35,186 nt of DNA. Source: DATBLZ01 sp036555065. Lineage in GTDB: Bacteria; Pseudomonadota; Gammaproteobacteria; Steroidobacterales; Rariloculaceae. Positions 8,027 to 15,657 of this stretch are shown piece after piece (the first letter of the stretch is position 1; every line of letters starts with the position of its first letter). The translations under genes and the position numbers were made by a program. Location: positions 1-35,186 of the forward strand of contig DATBLZ010000041.1 of NCBI GenBank assembly GCA_036555065.1, written 5' to 3'. The notes beneath the pieces are model-generated. The model was not told where the DNA came from. It searched no databases and worked only from the letters and a program-made list of their open reading frames with translations.

Positions 8027-9048
8027 CGCCGCGGCGCTTCAATCGAATCATGACTGCGCAAATCGAGACGCTGCGGCGCGAGGAGCTCATCGATGCCGAG
8101 CTACACGCGACGCTCGTCGAACGCTATCGGTTCGAGGGCTGGAATTGGCTGTCGCTCGGCCGGTGGCTCCTGCTGTTCGGGGTCGTGAGCACTGCGGCCG
8201 GCATCTACTTCCTTGCCACCGAGGTGTTCAAGCTCACGCTCGAGGCCGGCGCGGTCGCGCTCGCCATCGGCGCCGCGGCCGCGTTCGGCGGCGCGCAGGC
8301 GCTCGCGCGCCGCGGGCTCACGTGGTCGCGGCGCAGCCTCGAGCTCATGGGCGGGCTATTGCTGATCGGGCTCACCTTCGTGCTCGGCGTGATCTTCTCG
8401 ACGGGATCGGGGAACTGGCCCGCGCTCTTGCTCATCGATCTCGTGGTGTTGCTCGGGCTGACCTACGCGCTCAACAACGTGCTGCTCTTGGTTCTCTCGA
8501 TGATCGTCTTCTTCACGTGGTTCGGCGGCGTCACGGGCTACGTCTCGGGTTGGGGCGCCTACTGGTTCGGCATGAATTATCCCCTCCGGTTTCTTCTCGC
8601 GGGTCTGGCGATCGCCGGCGTCGGTGTCCTGCATCGGCTGTCCGAAGAAGGTCCACTCGTACCTTACCGCGGCTTCTTCAAGGTGTGGCTCTCGGCCGGC
8701 GTCTTCTTCGCCGAAATGGCCGTTTGGATCATGTCGTTGTTCGGCAATATCGGCTCCATAACCGAGGCGTATCGAGAATCAGCGGGCGAGCTCTGGTTCT
8801 TCAATTTGCTTTGGGCGGGCGGTAACGCGCTGCTGCTGCAGCTGGGATTGCGTCATGGGCTCAGAATGCTGCGCGGCTACGCGATCACGTTTCTCACGAT
8901 CCAGGCGTACACGATCTTTTTCCGTTGGATCGCGGCCAGCCTGGGCGGCGTTTTCTCGACTTTTATCGCCGGTACCGTCACGCTCGGGCTCGTCGTGTAC
9001 CTCGAAAAGCGGCGCCGGAGCGCGCGCGCCGAAGCAGAATCGACGTGA
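8023..9048 (+). CDS. Multi-pass membrane protein, DUF2157-like paralogue
   Basis: The start is GTG 8023, overlapping the previous TGA as GTGA, with GGGAGG 6 nt upstream; longer in-frame extensions lie within the preceding gene and are rejected. The 341-residue product repeats the architecture of its neighbour: an N-terminal IETLRREELIDAELHATLVE segment (residues 14-33), then roughly ten transmembrane helices, then AITFLTIQAYTIFFRWIA and a final helix with a basic tail (EKRRRSAR). The two are probably tandem duplicates that have diverged substantially; direct translational coupling suggests a heteromeric membrane complex. The function is unknown. It converges on the DUF6152 gene with only 9 nt between stops. 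Confidence 0.8.
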   Translation: MTPRRFNRIMTAQIETLRREELIDAELHATLVERYRFEGWNWLSLGRWLLLFGVVSTAAGIYFLATEVFKLTLEAGAVALAIGAAAAFGGAQALARRGLTWSRRSLELMGGLLLIGLTFVLGVIFSTGSGNWPALLLIDLVVLLGLTYALNNVLLLVLSMIVFFTWFGGVTGYVSGWGAYWFGMNYPLRFLLAGLAIAGVGVLHRLSEEGPLVPYRGFFKVWLSAGVFFAEMAVWIMSLFGNIGSITEAYRESAGELWFFNLLWAGGNALLLQLGLRHGLRMLRGYAITFLTIQAYTIFFRWIAASLGGVFSTFIAGTVTLGLVVYLEKRRRSARAEAEST

Positions 9049-9057
9049 TGGCCTGCG

Positions 9058-10197
9058 CTATTCGGGCGAGTTCCTGAGGCCCTCCGCGCACGCGAACTCG
9101 CGGAGCTCATCGTCCGGATACGCCGCTCTCCGATATGTGCGCACGACTTCCCACGGCTCGGTCAGCGCCTCCGGGTCGCGCACGGTAATGCGGTCCTCGA
9201 GAATGCCGGGCTCGACCAAACGAATGCGCTCGTGCACGGTCATCTTATCGCTATGCGGTGACGAGCCGTCGATATACGACTTCGTGCTCAAGGCGACCGT
9301 GTCGACGACGAGCGTGTCGCCTTCCCAATGGCCCGTGGAGTAACCCGCGTAGGTCGGGTCATCGAGCACGGCCTGCGAAGGATTGCGGCCGTCGAGGTAA
9401 ACGCGGCGCAGCGCATCCTGGTGCTCGCTGAAGAACGTGATTCGGTCACTGCTCTGCATGATCTCCATGCCGTACGCCATGGCCATCATCGCGGGCATTC
9501 CGGGCGGCAGGCAGTTCGCAATATTGTCCGTCGCGTACGAGCCGCCGATCCGCGAGGCTGCGATCGCATTCCATTTCTCGAGGTACTCGGGTGTGAGCTT
9601 CGGCGCGTTCGGCCCGCGGCCCTGTGAGCCGTCGGACGTCGGTGCCGAGCGCGTCGGCGGCGGCAGCGGCCCGGCCGGGCGCGGCGGCGCCGCCGCGGCA
9701 TTCGGGTTGAACGGATAGTAAACGCCCGCGAAATCGGGCCGTGCGCTCGCAGCGCCGACGCGCGGCGCATCGGCCGGGATCTCGGCCGTCGTCGAGAAGT
9801 TCGGTTGATTGCCCAAGATCGAGCCGTCGGCCTTCGTCACGCGCGCGATGATGCCGATGGGCCGACCGTCCTTCGCCGGGCTCGCATGCACGGTCACGGT
9901 CTCGCCGGGCTTGAGAATCTCGCTGTCCCAGCCCGCGCGGCGCAACACGCCCGGTGCACGCCCTTCGACCGCCCATTGCTGCTCGGTGCCGTCGTCGTTC
10001 TTGACGGTGAGATAGAGCCACGTATGCGGGTTCGACCACTGCCATTCCTTGACCGTGCCCGTGAGCGTGATGATCTCGTCGACTTGGTAAGCGGAGTTGC
10101 TGTGGTGCGCGAGGACTGGCGAAGAGAGCGCCAGCGCCGCGAGCGCAACGGCAGCGGGCGCCGCGCAAGCCGCAAACGACGTCACTCGAATCTGCAT
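9058..10197 (-). CDS. Secreted DUF6152-type protein with additional C-terminal domain
   Basis: I prefer ATG 10197 (379 residues, MQIRVTSF) to the upstream ATG 10230, because GAAGAGG lies 10 nt before it and nothing before the other. A Sec signal peptide runs to about residue 30 (ending SSPVLA, then HHSNSAY). Residues 31-125 match the DUF6152 pattern: HHSNSAY, TGTVKEWQWSNPHTW, then GWDSEILKPGETVTV. After a Pro/Ala-rich linker (about 150-190), residues 200-370 form a second domain with GHWEGDTLVVDT and HSDKMTVHERIRL, a module common in uncharacterised secreted proteins of Acidobacteria and Gammaproteobacteria. The role is unknown; binding of small hydrophobic ligands or metals in the periplasm is speculative. 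The gene is transcribed alone, with a 296-nt divergent intergenic region upstream. Confidence 0.8.
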   Translation of the reverse strand: MQIRVTSFAACAAPAAVALAALALSSPVLAHHSNSAYQVDEIITLTGTVKEWQWSNPHTWLYLTVKNDDGTEQQWAVEGRAPGVLRRAGWDSEILKPGETVTVHASPAKDGRPIGIIARVTKADGSILGNQPNFSTTAEIPADAPRVGAASARPDFAGVYYPFNPNAAAAPPRPAGPLPPPTRSAPTSDGSQGRGPNAPKLTPEYLEKWNAIAASRIGGSYATDNIANCLPPGMPAMMAMAYGMEIMQSSDRITFFSEHQDALRRVYLDGRNPSQAVLDDPTYAGYSTGHWEGDTLVVDTVALSTKSYIDGSSPHSDKMTVHERIRLVEPGILEDRITVRDPEALTEPWEVVRTYRRAAYPDDELREFACAEGLRNSPE

Positions 10198-10421
10198 GGG
10201 AGCGTGACCTCTTCGTAACTTTGCGTTCATTTATACACCGCAGTGTCCTCAAAAGCGCGCCTCGACGGCGCAGCACGCGCGCCGACGAAGTGCGCGCGTT
10301 CACCCATTCTTGCGAATTTGCAGTGCAAATCGTGCACCGGCCCGGGGCGAATGCCGGGCAGGGTGCGGTGAGCGCGAGGAAACTCGTCGGGCGCGCAGAA
10401 TTCCTTCCCGGCGCAAGGCGT

Positions 10422-10437
10422 GGGCACGGTTGTTGCA
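10422..10437 (+). promoter_or_regulatory. Candidate sigma-54 promoter (-24/-12)
   Basis: GGGCACG-GTTG-TTGCA matches the TGGCACG-N4-TTGCW consensus at every fixed position except the first base, with correct GG to GC spacing. A start near 10448 would give a leader of about 45 nt before ATG 10494, with an AGGAGG ribosome site. It lies in the 296-nt intergenic region 10198-10493, which otherwise holds no gene I can support. Confidence 0.5.
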
Positions 10438-10493
10438 AATACCTATGCCGTAGCGACCACGGGTGTGTCGCCTCAACTCAAGGAGGAATTGCA

Positions 10494-11018
10494 ATGAATA
10501 GACTCAAGGGATCACTGTCGGCATATGCGGTTGTCGGCGCCGCGGCACTCTCGATCGTCGCGGTCGATGCGCGGGCGGCATTGGAGATGGGCGCGTACTC
10601 GAACGCGCCCGGCGGCAAGGAGATCGAAGCCCGCGACTACGATGCGGCGATCGCATCGGCGTCGAGCCCGAGCTGGCGGCACGACGCAGAAGCAGCGCTG
10701 AGCGCGGCGACGAATCTCTGCGTCGCTTACACCGTCAAGCGCGAGCTCGAAGGCGCCTATGCAGCCTGCGCCGAGGCGCTGACCCTCGCGCGGCGCGTCG
10801 ACAAGGCGCCCGGCGCGCGGCTCCGTGAGAGCCCGGCGACGGCGCGCGCGTTGACGAACCGCGGCGTGCTGCGCGCCGTTGCGGGCGATTCGCTCGGCGC
10901 CGCCGACGATTTTCGCGCGGCCGACCGATTGACGAAATGGGCTGCGCCGAGCCGCAATCTTGCGCATCTCGAGAGCTCACCGGTGCACCGGCTCGCGATG
11001 GCGCGTGCCGCTAACTGA
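10494..11018 (+). CDS. Small exported TPR-like protein
   Basis: ATG 10494 is preceded by AAGGAGGAATTGCA, the best ribosome site in this window, so the longer ORF beginning at 10221 is rejected. The 174-residue product has a Sec signal peptide (about 1-28, ending VDARA). The mature part is helical with TPR-like helix pairs: DAEAALSAATNLCVAYTVKR (about 62-81), GAYAACAEALTLARRVDKA (83-101) and ALTNRGVLRAVAGDSLGAAD (119-138). Two Cys in the helical region might form a disulfide. It is probably a periplasmic scaffold or adaptor protein; no enzymatic motif is seen. It sits alone behind a sigma-54-like promoter, and a REP pair follows the stop, which may terminate or stabilise the transcript. Confidence 0.75.
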   Translation: MNRLKGSLSAYAVVGAAALSIVAVDARAALEMGAYSNAPGGKEIEARDYDAAIASASSPSWRHDAEAALSAATNLCVAYTVKRELEGAYAACAEALTLARRVDKAPGARLRESPATARALTNRGVLRAVAGDSLGAADDFRAADRLTKWAAPSRNLAHLESSPVHRLAMARAAN

Positions 11019-11049
11019 CGGTGGCAAACTGATGTGACGTGCCCCACTG

Positions 11050-11109
11050 GTGGGAGCGGCTTTAGCCGCGATTGTCTTCAAGACGAGTGGCGACTGAAGC
11101 CGCTCCCGC
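11050..11109. repeat. REP pair (REPIN-like) between convergent genes
   Basis: GTGGGAGCGGCTTTAGCCGC (11050-11069) is followed after about 20 nt by an inverted partner, CGACTGAAGCCGCTCCC (11091-11107). Each arm can form a small hairpin (GCGGCTTTAGCCGC) and both together a long cruciform. It lies between the stop codons of the convergent TPR-like gene and sortase gene, so it probably also acts as a transcription barrier. Confidence 0.75.
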
Positions 11110-11141
11110 GCCCAGGGTTCTCACACCCTGTGGTTCCACGC

Positions 11142-11801
11142 CTAGTTCACGGGATACCCGATGACGACATACCGTAGGCTGCCGCCCGCGAGCACGGACT
11201 CGAACGGGTAGCACGTCACGAGCGCGACGACGGATTCCTGCGCGTCGAGCCTGAGCATCGCGCGGGTCGCATCGACGACGTCGATCGCGGCGACCTCGTA
11301 CGTGTAAGACGCGCCATCCGGGAGCTCGATCGCGAATTGATCGCCGATGACGAGCTCGCCGAGCTCGCGAAAGTGCGTGTCGCGATGGCCGGCGATGACC
11401 GCGACGCCGGGCGTGCCCGGCAGCGCGCTGCCGTCCATGAGCGCGGGGCCGAACGCGAGATTCCGGCCCGAGGCTCCGGCGAGCACGGTCAGTGGGCGGT
11501 CGCGCATCGGCAGCGTGAGCCGCGCGACGGGCCAGGTGTCCGCCCACGGCCAGGGACGCGCAGCGGGGTTGCCGTCTTTGCTTGCGGCCCACGCGCGGTT
11601 CAAGAGCTGTTGCGCGAGCTCCGCTTTCACGGGGATCCAAAATCCGGCGATGAGCAATGCCGTGCCGAGCGCGATCAAGGCCACGAGCATGTACGAGCGC
11701 CACCGCGTGCGCGCACCGATTACGCGTAAAAGACGCGGTCCATAGACGATTCGCGTCCGTCGCTGCGACGAGAAGATTCGCGGACGCAGGCGCGGGCTCA
11801 T
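11142..11801 (-). CDS. Class GN-type (proteobacterial) sortase
   Basis: The 219-residue product is a membrane-anchored transpeptidase with one N-terminal transmembrane helix (about 38-55, LVALIALGTALLIAG). Catalytic residues of the sortase fold are present: H139 in AGHRDTHF, C197 in VTCYPFE and R210 in GGSLRYVV. WP-rich residues 83-92 and the short length match the marine/proteobacterial sortase family. The real start is ATG 11801, overlapping the TGA of the upstream vWA gene as ATGA; the longer ORF reading into that gene is a shadow. Its dedicated substrate is the adjacent vWA protein. In Gram-negatives such sortases are thought to process one target at the inner membrane; the acceptor is unknown. 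Confidence 0.9.
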   Translation of the reverse strand: MSPRLRPRIFSSQRRTRIVYGPRLLRVIGARTRWRSYMLVALIALGTALLIAGFWIPVKAELAQQLLNRAWAASKDGNPAARPWPWADTWPVARLTLPMRDRPLTVLAGASGRNLAFGPALMDGSALPGTPGVAVIAGHRDTHFRELGELVIGDQFAIELPDGASYTYEVAAIDVVDATRAMLRLDAQESVVALVTCYPFESVLAGGSLRYVVIGYPVN

Positions 11802-13846
11802 TGCTCGAGCCTCCGCTGCTGCGCGCGGAGCACGAGCGCAGTCGCCCCGAGCGACGCGAGAAGGAGACCGAGGACACGAAGGAGCGGTGCTGCGGTTGCC
11901 GTCCGCGGGAACCCGCTCCACTCTGCGCCGGCCGGCGCCATGTTCGCGACAGTTCGCCGTTCGAGCGCCGCAGCCGTCAGCGCCGGCGTCTTGTCGACCG
12001 CGACCAAGCTCGTATACGGGCTCACCAAGCCGTGCTCGAGCGCAGTGTCGATGACGACCTTGCGGATCACGGCCTCGCCGACGCCGACGACGCGGCTGTC
12101 GATTGCGTGCTCGATCTTGCGTCGCGCCCAGAGCGCCGCGATGCCGGGCAGCGTGCTCGCGTCCGCGGTGACGGTTTGCGACCACGTGGCGCCGGCCGCG
12201 CGGCCGATCGCGCGAATCGCGAGCGGCCGCTCGCCTTGCGCCGGGAAGCTCGCGGCCATGACGATCGGCTCGCCGATGTAGAGATCGGGCGAGCGCGGCG
12301 GGTATAGCTCGGCGGCATCGGGCCAATCGACGAAAACGTCGGTCAGCGCGACGTGCTCGAGCTTGGCGAACAACGCGTCCATCGTGCTCGCGACGGCAGT
12401 GACGTCGCCAATGTGCGTGTACGTGCCGCGGCCGAACTCCGCGGCCTTGCGCATGAAGTAGGAGTTCGGCGCAGCCCCGATGCCGACCGTGTAGAGCCGT
12501 GCCGTGCCGAGACGCTGCTCGATCGCAGTGAAGAGCGCGGTCTCGTTGGCGACGCCCGCATCGGTCAAGAAGATCACGTGGCGTAAATAGCCTGACGTTG
12601 CGGGCTGACCGAGCGCCATCTCGATCGCAGGCTCCATCTCGGTGCCGCCGTCGGCCTCGAGCGCATCGACGTAGTCGAGCGCTTCGGCGTAAGTCGCAGC
12701 CGTCAGCGGCATCGGTGCTCCGTACAGACTCGAGGTCGTCGAGTTGAACTCGATTACGTTGAAGCGATCAGCACTCGTGAGCCGGCCGAGCGCGTCCCTG
12801 AGCGCCGCTTTCGCCTGAGTGATCGACTGCCCGGCCATCGATCCCGACGTATCGATGACATAGATGAGCTCGCGCGGCAGCGCGCGGCGCACGTACGTCT
12901 CTACGGGCGGCACGATCATTACGAGCGCGTAGGTCGTGTCGCCGCGTGTCTCGGTCAGTGCGGCGACGGCCGGCGTGCTTCCGACGTCGGGCCGCCACGT
13001 GACGATGAAATCCCTATCCATCGGCACGCGCGGCGCGAGCGTCTCGAGCACGTACCGGCCGCCGTCGCGAACGGTGTACGTCTCGTGGGAAAGGCTGCCG
13101 AGCTCGGCGAGCGGTAGGCCCGGCGCAAGGACGACGCGTAGCGCCGCCTCGTGGAGTCCGGCAATCGGTTCGACCTCATCGAGCGCAGCGGTCGCAGGGA
13201 AGCGCCCGAGACCCACTATTGCCGGGACGCTTGCGCCTTTCTGCTCCGGTGCATCGCCCTCGCCATAGCGCGGCGTCAGCGTCATCGGGAACCGCAGGCT
13301 GAACTCGCCGTTGTCGTAACGTGCCGTATCCAGGTACTCGATCGTTATCTCGACGATCTCGCCGGGGCCGATGTTCGCGACGGCCGTCGTGAAGAGATTC
13401 GGTGTCGTCTGCGTAACGATGCTCGCGCGCTGCCCCGCGTCGCGCGCCTGCGCGTAGATGCGCTCGGCCTGCTCGCGCTCGCGGATCTCGCCTTCGATGA
13501 CCCGCTCGCCGATGAGCATCGAGAGGCGGTCGACGGCCGCGTCGTCGGGCAGCGGGAAGGCATAGACGGCTTCGATCGGCGTCGCTCCGGGATTGCGGAA
13601 CCGTTGGGTCACGGCAACGCGCGCCACGATGCCGGCGACGGAGATGCGCACGTCGGTCGAGAGCGGCGCCGCGGGGTCGAAACCGGCCGCGGAGTGGATC
13701 AGCAACGTTCCCGCGCCGACCTCGGGGAATCCCGACGCGCGCGCGACTTGCGCGTTGATCGTTGCGAGCACGAGCCACGCGATGCCGGCCATCCACAGAA
13801 AGGTCGCGACCTTCTTGAGAGCTCGTAGTGCGTCATCTCGCTCCAT
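11798..13846 (-). CDS. VIT/vWA-domain sortase target protein
   Basis: The 682-residue product has an N-terminal membrane/signal segment (about 12-37), a VIT domain (about 43-175, with QRFRNPGATPIEAVYAFPLP at 81-100), and a vWA domain (about 325-495) with an intact MIDAS: DTSGS at 332-336, T402 and D429. After a C-terminal extension comes a sorting signal: FPRTAT (646-651), a hydrophobic helix (about 654-673) and an Arg-rich tail ending RRLEQ. This is the layout of the marine proteobacterial sortase target family, here with Phe rather than Leu at the first motif position. GGGGGAGA precedes ATG 13846. Stop and sortase start overlap. The metal-dependent adhesion-type domain suggests binding of a protein or surface ligand outside the inner membrane. 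Confidence 0.9.
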   Translation of the reverse strand: MERDDALRALKKVATFLWMAGIAWLVLATINAQVARASGFPEVGAGTLLIHSAAGFDPAAPLSTDVRISVAGIVARVAVTQRFRNPGATPIEAVYAFPLPDDAAVDRLSMLIGERVIEGEIREREQAERIYAQARDAGQRASIVTQTTPNLFTTAVANIGPGEIVEITIEYLDTARYDNGEFSLRFPMTLTPRYGEGDAPEQKGASVPAIVGLGRFPATAALDEVEPIAGLHEAALRVVLAPGLPLAELGSLSHETYTVRDGGRYVLETLAPRVPMDRDFIVTWRPDVGSTPAVAALTETRGDTTYALVMIVPPVETYVRRALPRELIYVIDTSGSMAGQSITQAKAALRDALGRLTSADRFNVIEFNSTTSSLYGAPMPLTAATYAEALDYVDALEADGGTEMEPAIEMALGQPATSGYLRHVIFLTDAGVANETALFTAIEQRLGTARLYTVGIGAAPNSYFMRKAAEFGRGTYTHIGDVTAVASTMDALFAKLEHVALTDVFVDWPDAAELYPPRSPDLYIGEPIVMAASFPAQGERPLAIRAIGRAAGATWSQTVTADASTLPGIAALWARRKIEHAIDSRVVGVGEAVIRKVVIDTALEHGLVSPYTSLVAVDKTPALTAAALERRTVANMAPAGAEWSGFPRTATAAPLLRVLGLLLASLGATALVLRAQQRRLEQ

Positions 13847-13891
13847 CGGCGTCTCCCCCTCGAGGTGTTGGGGGTATTTGGCCTGGAGCCA

Positions 13892-13908
13892 GTGGCCGGG
13901 CAGCGGCC
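13892..13908 (-). terminator. Weak hairpin downstream of the ankyrin gene
   Basis: TGGCCG-GGCAG-CGGCCA forms a 6-bp perfect stem about 70 nt after the ankyrin stop (13978) and before the vWA gene start (13846). No clear T-tract follows on the minus strand. It is the only hairpin I see between the two minus-strand units; an equal alternative is a regulatory dyad for the vWA gene. Confidence 0.25.
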
Positions 13909-13977
13909 AACGCTAGCTAAGTAGCGCGCAATTATGGGGAATTGTGGCGCGCGCTCGAGTGCCGCAAATCGAGGCGG

Positions 13978-15657
13978 TTAGAGACCTGCCGCCGCAGTCG
14001 TGGCCGCGGCCGCGCGCTCCGCGATCAACCGCTCGAGCAGCGCGACAGTCTCGACGAGCGGCTCGGTGCGTGCTGTTTGGAAATCTTCACGGTAGTCGCC
14101 GCGCGCGAGATCGAGCGGCGTTCGGCCATTCGCATCCTTTGCTTCGAGGTCGGCACCGTTCGCCGCGAGAAACTCGATCACCGGATTGAGGCCGCGCATC
14201 GCGGCGCCGTGGAGCGCCGTCTGGTGCGGCACCGCGTTTGGGCTTGGGACCTGCCGGCCGCGGCTCGCATAGGTGTAGCCGGCCGTGCGTTGCGAGGCGT
14301 TCTCGAAGACCCTGCGCGAGGGCTCCGTAACCATGCGCGCGTCGACGTCGGCGCCCGCGTCGACGAGAAGTTGCAGCGTCGCGAGCACGCCTTCGGTCGT
14401 GCGATTCCGGCCGCGCGTCACGCGCAAGCCGTACTCGACACCCGAGGCTGCCATGAGCGGAGTCACGCCTTCTTTGCTCGGCAAGTCGACGAGCGCGCCG
14501 TGCTCGAGCAAGAGCGCAACGAACGGCGCATCGCCTGCGCGTGCTGCGCGCAGCAGCGGTGTTGCGCCTTGCGCCAAGATCGTGTCGCCACCGCGGTCCT
14601 GCGGCACGTCGCGATAGGGCGGCCGGCGCTTGAGCTGAATGTTCGGATTAGCACCCGCTTCGAGCAGCATGCGCGCGACGTCGAGCGCAGAGTGCTCGTC
14701 CAAGCTCGGGAGCACCGCCATCGCCCCGTTGCCTTTGACCGGCAGCGTGCTGACGTCGGCGGCCATGTAGAGCGGCGATCGGCCGAACAAATCCCACTTA
14801 TCGAGATCAGCGCCGGCTTCGATCATGTACGCCGCGAAATCGAAATGCAGATTCTCGAGCGCGAGCACGAGCGGCGTGACGCGCTCGGGGTCGCCCAAGT
14901 TCGGGTCCGCGCCGGCTTCAACGAGATGCCGCGCGCACTCGATGCAACCTTCGCGCGCGGCGTAGAGCAGCGCCGTGAAGCCGCCTTTGTTCATGTCTTT
15001 GGGCCGCGGCTCCTTGATGATCTTTCGGTCCCACTGGCGGATCACGCCGCGCGCGTCGAGATCGGCGCCGCGCGTTGCGAGGAATTCGACCATTTCGGGC
15101 TGACTCTGCGCCGCGGCCCACAGGAGCGCCGATTGCCCGCCCCAATGCTCTTTCGCATTGATGTCGGCGCCGGCGTCGAGCAGGAGCATGGCCCCTTCGA
15201 CATGGCCCGTGCGTGCGACGACCATGAGCGGGGTCTCTCCCTCGGGATTCGCCGTATTCGGCTCGGCGCCGGCGTCGAGCAGCGCCGCGATGATGGGCGC
15301 CGACCCGAGGACCGCCGCCTCGCGCAGCGCCGACGTACCGAATTCGTTTTGCGCGTCGACGTCGGCGCCCGCCGCGATGAGCCGCTCGACGAGCGCGACA
15401 TCGCCGTTGTACGCCGCCCACATGAGCGCCGTCGTGCCGTCGGCTCCGCGGGCGTCCACATCGGCGCCGGCTGCGATGCGCTCGAGCGCGGTCGCGTGAT
15501 CGCCGGCCTCGGCGGCCGCGAGCAACGTTGCTTCGCCCGCGATTGTCGGGCGCGCCATCGTGAGAAGGATGGCGATGGCGACAACTAGCTGTGGGAGCGA
15601 CTTTAGACCGCTCCCACAAGATACGCGGCTCCTACAAAGCAGCCGGCTGCCACGCAT
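13978..15657 (-). CDS. Exported ankyrin-repeat protein
   Basis: The 559-residue product begins with a basic leader and hydrophobic core (LVVAIAILLTMA, about 24-35; cleavage near TIAG-EA), followed by roughly eleven ankyrin repeats from residue 43 to about 525, recognisable by repeated TPLM-AA and LL-AGAD units. Insertions interrupt the series at about 205-225, 305-325 and 430-470. The start ATG overlaps the upstream DUF1552 stop as TAATG, strongly implying translational coupling. Unusually, codons 14-23 (CGSGLKSLPQ) are a translated REP-like hairpin. No in-frame start exists between that hairpin and the hydrophobic core, so it belongs to the coding sequence if the protein is exported. Exported ankyrin proteins commonly follow DUF1592/DUF1552 pairs; the partner is unknown. 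Confidence 0.85.
   Translation of the reverse strand: MRGSRLLCRSRVSCGSGLKSLPQLVVAIAILLTMARPTIAGEATLLAAAEAGDHATALERIAAGADVDARGADGTTALMWAAYNGDVALVERLIAAGADVDAQNEFGTSALREAAVLGSAPIIAALLDAGAEPNTANPEGETPLMVVARTGHVEGAMLLLDAGADINAKEHWGGQSALLWAAAQSQPEMVEFLATRGADLDARGVIRQWDRKIIKEPRPKDMNKGGFTALLYAAREGCIECARHLVEAGADPNLGDPERVTPLVLALENLHFDFAAYMIEAGADLDKWDLFGRSPLYMAADVSTLPVKGNGAMAVLPSLDEHSALDVARMLLEAGANPNIQLKRRPPYRDVPQDRGGDTILAQGATPLLRAARAGDAPFVALLLEHGALVDLPSKEGVTPLMAASGVEYGLRVTRGRNRTTEGVLATLQLLVDAGADVDARMVTEPSRRVFENASQRTAGYTYASRGRQVPSPNAVPHQTALHGAAMRGLNPVIEFLAANGADLEAKDANGRTPLDLARGDYREDFQTARTEPLVETVALLERLIAERAAAATTAAAGL
15591..15617. repeat. REP-like perfect hairpin inside the ankyrin signal peptide region
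   Basis: GTGGGAGCG (15591-15599) and CGCTCCCAC (15609-15617) form a perfect 9-bp stem around ACTTTAGAC. The core is a compacted variant of the window's REP element. A related but diverged piece (GCGGCTCCTACAA, 15625-15637) follows toward the gene start. Confidence 0.7.

Noticed and set aside
11802..12326. N-terminal extension of the sortase ORF into the vWA gene
   Set aside because: Arg-rich out-of-frame reading; ATG 11801 with ATGA overlap and a membrane anchor is a typical start.
14000..15560. Regular repeated DNA pattern that might be a tandem repeat
   Set aside because: It is protein-level ankyrin repetition with diverged codons, not a DNA tandem repeat or CRISPR.
13942..15588. 548-codon plus-strand ORF opposite the ankyrin gene
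   Set aside because: Its regularity mirrors ankyrin repeats on the other strand; composition is that of a shadow frame.
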